Assembly (NCBI GenBank): GCA_009914645.1
Contig: VFLB01000316.1
Coordinates: forward strand, 1 to 8,197
DNA length: 8,197 nt
Reading direction: 5' to 3'
Origin: Synechococcaceae bacterium Bin_79_3
Lineage (GTDB): Bacteria; Cyanobacteriota; Cyanobacteriia; PCC-6307; Cyanobiaceae
In this document: in pieces, positions 5,906-8,197 of the stretch
Layout of the letters: each line of letters starts with the position of its first letter
Position numbering within the stretch: the first letter of the stretch is position 1
Position numbers and translations under genes: made by a program
The notes under the pieces: model-generated
Database searches by the model: none
What the model was told of the DNA's origin: nothing
The model's input: only the letters and a program-made list of their open reading frames with translations

Positions 5906-6961
5906 TCAACTTAATAAAGCTCTAAGCAGTAGCTGGGCGCCCCCGCGAACGGGATCAGCGCAGGGTAATCCCGTTTGCAAGGAAATTTCTTTAATTGCCA
6001 TTTCCGCCTCCAGTGGCCCTAGATGAGCCGTATTAAGAGCTACCGCCTTTACTTTTGGGGCCACCTTCCCATTTGGAATAGCAAACGAACCAAGGGTTTC
6101 ACAGCTTTTAATCAACTCACATAGAGGGGGCAGAGGCACATCAGGTAAAGCACGAATCGCCCCTTGGCCCGCCCTATGAACCATTACCAAATCCGTGGGT
6201 TGGCTACCTCTCAACAAGGGCAAGCTGGCACTTGAACCTGGATGGCAAAAAGATCCTTGCCCCTCCACAAAAACAATTGCGGCCGGGCCAGCCCCTGCAG
6301 CTGTTTGCAACAGGGCAAACTCCACTGCGCCTGCGGCGTAATCGATCCGCACCGCATCAAGGGCTACCCCAGCACCCGAAATCAAAATCCCCGCCTGGCC
6401 GGTGCCCAAAAATCTGGCATCAAGCCCTTGGCTGCGGGCAGCAGCGGTGAGCTCTAGGGCTGCACTCATTTTCCCCACACTCATATCCGTGCCAAGAAAT
6501 AACACCCGCCGGCAGGGCAATGCCGCTGCGCGGGCAGCCGCCACTTGGAGTTGGGCTGGTTCCACCCGCAAATCCCAAATCCATTGCCCCGGTTGCAAAA
6601 GGGAGGCAAATTCCGGATCAGTGGCGAGCTTGGTGTGCAAACCACTGGCCACACTGAGCCCTGCCTGCAAGGCTTCCGCCACGCTTCTGCGCAACTCTTC
6701 TGGCAGCTGTCCTCCGGAAGGGGCCAACCCCACCACCGCCACCTGGGGGCCGTAAACCATCCCCTCTGCAACGGAAGCCACAATTGGCACAGGCCTTGGT
6801 ATGCCGGTGAGCAAAGGCAAATCAGCGCCAGCTTGGGAGGGATCGAGCACAGCCACAACAGGCCCCTGCCGGTATCGCAAAAAAGCCAATCCGGTTTTAC
6901 CAGAGAGGCTGGTAAGGCCGTTGTGCTGCAACAGCAACACCGGAGAATTAGCACTCAACAT
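5906..6961 (-). CDS. dgcN: DUF1611 family protein, DgcN-like (probable D-glutamate N-acetyltransferase)
   Basis: This 351-residue protein belongs to the DUF1611 family. Characterised members (DgcN of marine bacteria) N-acetylate D-glutamate, so that a partner racemase can convert the product to N-acetyl-L-glutamate. An N-terminal domain (about 1-140) includes DPSQAG and GLAPSGGQLP. It is followed by a P-loop-like core, FLGTDMSVGKMSAALEL (155-171), then RFLGTGQAGILISGAG (183-198), the family signature EGQGSFCHPG (233-242), and MVHRAG (260-265). The start chosen is the ATG at 6959-6961, which overlaps the stop of the upstream epimerase gene as TGATG. An in-frame ATG at 7072 would add 37 low-complexity residues inside the epimerase gene and is unlikely. 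Activity on D-Glu is inferred from family and partner. Older annotations call such proteins NAD-dependent epimerase/dehydratase-like or hypothetical. The stop lies 1 nt from the antisense tRNA-His. Confidence 0.85.
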   Translation of the reverse strand: MLSANSPVLLLQHNGLTSLSGKTGLAFLRYRQGPVVAVLDPSQAGADLPLLTGIPRPVPIVASVAEGMVYGPQVAVVGLAPSGGQLPEELRRSVAEALQAGLSVASGLHTKLATDPEFASLLQPGQWIWDLRVEPAQLQVAAARAAALPCRRVLFLGTDMSVGKMSAALELTAAARSQGLDARFLGTGQAGILISGAGVALDAVRIDYAAGAVEFALLQTAAGAGPAAIVFVEGQGSFCHPGSSASLPLLRGSQPTDLVMVHRAGQGAIRALPDVPLPPLCELIKSCETLGSFAIPNGKVAPKVKAVALNTAHLGPLEAEMAIKEISLQTGLPCADPVRGGAQLLLRALLS

Positions 6962-7995
6962 CAAGGCACCCCAATACCTGGCCGCTGGCTTGGCCTCAGA
7001 AGGTCTCCCTGGCGAGGCGGGGCAAGGAAGGGATCGTTGATCAGATTTAGGTGGGAATCGAGATCGGGCCATTCCACCAATGGCAACAGTTGGGCCGCCG
7101 CCCCATTCAGCAAGCTGCTATCTGAATAGCAACCAAGCATCAAATTTAAATTGAGATGTTGCGCCAACTGAGCCATCAAAAAGGCTTCTGTTAATCCTCC
7201 GGTTTTGAGTAATTTCAAATTCACCCCTTGCACATAAGGGGCCAAGCGCAACATGTCTTCAATGCCCCAACAACTTTCGTCTGCAACTATTGCAATGGGG
7301 GAAAGCCCATGCAGCGCAGCAAAATCTTGCTCATCGCCACTGCGAGCTGGCAAGGGTTGCTCCACTAAAACCACCCCCCGATCAAAAAGCCAGGGCAACA
7401 TAAATTTGGCTGTTTCAAGATCCCAGCCCCCATTGGCATCCACCTGCAACTCGACTCCAGCCAGGTGCGGCACCAGGGCTTCCACCAGGGCTTGATCGTG
7501 GCTTATGCCGGCGGGGCTACCGAGCTTTAGCTTCACCCTGGTGGCGGGCAACACGCAGCGCCAAGAGTTGAGGCGTTGCAAGATTTCATCCACATTGCCA
7601 AGCCCAAGGGTGATGCTGGTTGGTTTAAGGCGATCAAGCCCCAAACCCCATAACTGCCAAAGGGGATAACCCATTTGTTTACCCCACCAATCGTGCAGGG
7701 CTAGATCCACAGCGCAACGGGCAGGGGGGCTCAGGGGCGCCAAAAGTGATCTCCACTGCTGGCGCGGGGGTGGTGCTTCAGACCCTAAGGAGGGGAGCCA
7801 TTGCTGCAATTCCTGCTCTAATGCGGGAGTATCAAAACAACGCTGGCCGGTATCAAATCCACCGGTTTCGCCGCGGCCGGTGCAGCCGCCATAGCTGAAT
7901 TCCAGCAACAAATGCTCCACTTTTGCCGTGGTGCCGCGGCTGATGGTGAGGGGCACTTGCTTGGTGAGCGCAAAGCGACTCAGCTGCCAAACCAT
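6961..7995 (-). CDS. dgcA: Enolase-superfamily dipeptide epimerase / DgcA-like N-acyl-glutamate racemase
   Basis: This 344-residue protein is an enolase-superfamily enzyme of the muconate-lactonising/dipeptide-epimerase subgroup. It should carry out Mg2+-dependent 1,1-proton transfer at a Glu-type alpha carbon. The N-terminal capping domain (about 1-110) is followed by the barrel with a complete catalytic set. The KxK pair is RVKLKLG (K155, K157). The metal ligands are D186 in VDANGGW, E212 in VEQPLP and D239 in VADES. The opposite-face lysine is K261 in NLKLLKTGG. The DLD motif (D311, D313) late in the barrel corresponds to the DxD that binds the free amino group in L-Ala-D/L-Glu epimerases. 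Two roles fit: muropeptide dipeptide epimerisation in wall recycling (YcjG-like), or racemisation of N-acetyl-D-Glu beside DgcN. The gene is first of a coupled pair, with its TGA overlapping the next ATG by 1 nt. The ATG at 7995 leaves 104 nt to the divergent miaB. Confidence 0.88.
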   Translation of the reverse strand: MVWQLSRFALTKQVPLTISRGTTAKVEHLLLEFSYGGCTGRGETGGFDTGQRCFDTPALEQELQQWLPSLGSEAPPPRQQWRSLLAPLSPPARCAVDLALHDWWGKQMGYPLWQLWGLGLDRLKPTSITLGLGNVDEILQRLNSWRCVLPATRVKLKLGSPAGISHDQALVEALVPHLAGVELQVDANGGWDLETAKFMLPWLFDRGVVLVEQPLPARSGDEQDFAALHGLSPIAIVADESCWGIEDMLRLAPYVQGVNLKLLKTGGLTEAFLMAQLAQHLNLNLMLGCYSDSSLLNGAAAQLLPLVEWPDLDSHLNLINDPFLAPPRQGDLLRPSQRPGIGVP

Positions 7996-8028
7996 GAATG
8001 CAACCGCAAAGACCCACTGGTTTCACCC

Positions 8029-8050
8029 TGCCACGAAAACGGTCGTGGTA
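8029..8050. promoter_or_regulatory. Dyad in the divergent dgcA-miaB intergenic region
   Basis: CCACGA (8031-8036) and TCGTGG (8043-8048) form a perfect 6-bp inverted repeat around a 6-nt loop. It extends to 8 bp in RNA with a G-U and a U-A pair. It lies in the middle of the 104-nt region (7996-8099) between the divergent DgcA-like gene and miaB. It could be an operator dyad or a hairpin in either 5' leader. I saw no confident -35/-10 pair on either strand. Function is unproven. Confidence 0.3.
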
Positions 8051-8099
8051 ACGGCGGTAGTTAACACTGGAGTTTGCTGATCACCTTTTTCCTAAGCCC

Positions 8100-8197
8100 A
8101 TGAACCGCACCTACTGGATCACCACCTTTGGTTGCCAGATGAATAAAGCGGATTCCGAACGGATGGCTGGGATCCTCGAAACCATGGGATATCGCCC
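8100..8197 (+). CDS. miaB: tRNA-2-methylthio-N6-dimethylallyladenosine synthase MiaB, 3' part outside the window
   Basis: MiaB is a radical-SAM methylthiotransferase that converts i6A37 to ms2i6A37 in tRNAs reading codons that start with U. Only 32 complete codons are visible. They carry the N-terminal MTTase signature [15 protein letters not shown], where the cysteine at residue 11 is the first ligand of the N-terminal iron-sulfur cluster. The radical-SAM CxxxCxxC motif and the TRAM domain lie beyond the edge. Reading upstream in frame reaches a TAG stop (8058-8060) with no other usable start, so ATG 8100 is well supported. No clear Shine-Dalgarno is present. The tRNA-Leu(CAA) in this window reads UUG and so is a possible substrate class of this enzyme. 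Confidence 0.92.
   Translation, partial: MNRTYWITTFGCQMNKADSERMAGILETMGYR

Noticed and set aside
6962..7072. A longer DgcN-like protein starting at ATG 7072.
   Set aside because: The extra 37 residues are rich in Pro, Ser and Arg and overlap coding sequence of the epimerase. ATG 6961 gives a normal DUF1611 N-terminus and a typical TGATG coupled junction.
6545..7129. A 194-residue frame on the + strand opposite the DgcN/DgcA-like genes.
   Set aside because: It lies wholly antisense to two well-supported genes and its translation has no recognisable motif or plausible fold.

Overview
The window looks like chromosomal core genome of a cyanobacterium, most likely a picocyanobacterium of the Synechococcus/Cyanobium/Prochlorococcus group. 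This rests on a DUF4359-type membrane-anchored protein, an exported pentapeptide-repeat protein with the C-terminal Cys/Asn/Arg/Cys signature seen in cyanobacterial and thylakoid-lumen members, two tRNA genes without an encoded CCA, weak or absent Shine-Dalgarno sites, and a mid-range GC content. The genus is inferred, not proven. I see no insertion sequence, phage gene, CRISPR array, toxin-antitoxin pair or other mobile element.

Left part (1-3480). The 3' two thirds of murA (peptidoglycan precursor synthesis) runs in on the + strand. A tRNA-Leu(CAA) on the - strand starts directly after its stop codon. The + strand pair argD (arginine biosynthesis) and folC (folylpolyglutamate synthesis) follows, 5 nt apart, and folC starts with TTG.

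Middle part (3481-5830). A short, AT-rich + strand gene encodes an exported pentapeptide-repeat protein. It converges, with only 8 nt between stop codons, on a - strand two-gene unit: a DUF4359 protein followed, with an 11-nt overlap, by a GlcD-like FAD-binding oxidoreductase. A perfect 14-bp inverted repeat lies in the last codons of the oxidoreductase gene at this convergence.

Right part (5831-8197). A tRNA-His(GTG) on the + strand lies between DUF4359 and a - strand pair: an enolase-superfamily dipeptide epimerase/DgcA-like racemase and a DUF1611/DgcN-like protein, coupled through a 1-nt TGATG overlap. Related pairs in marine bacteria convert D-glutamate to N-acetyl-L-glutamate. A 104-nt divergent intergenic region with one clear dyad separates this pair from the start of miaB (tRNA methylthiolation), which runs off the right edge.

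Several products touch glutamate or the cell wall. MurA makes a peptidoglycan precursor, and D-Glu is a peptidoglycan constituent. The DgcA/DgcN-like pair probably handles D-Glu or a D-Glu-containing peptide. ArgD works in the N-acetylglutamate-derived route to arginine, and FolC adds glutamate to folate. A functional link is a hypothesis only. Most of the window is ordinary housekeeping. The parts most worth a second look are the DgcA/DgcN-like pair, the two tRNAs packed antisense against neighbouring genes, and the hairpin at the convergent gene ends. No intergenic stretch exceeds 300 bases.
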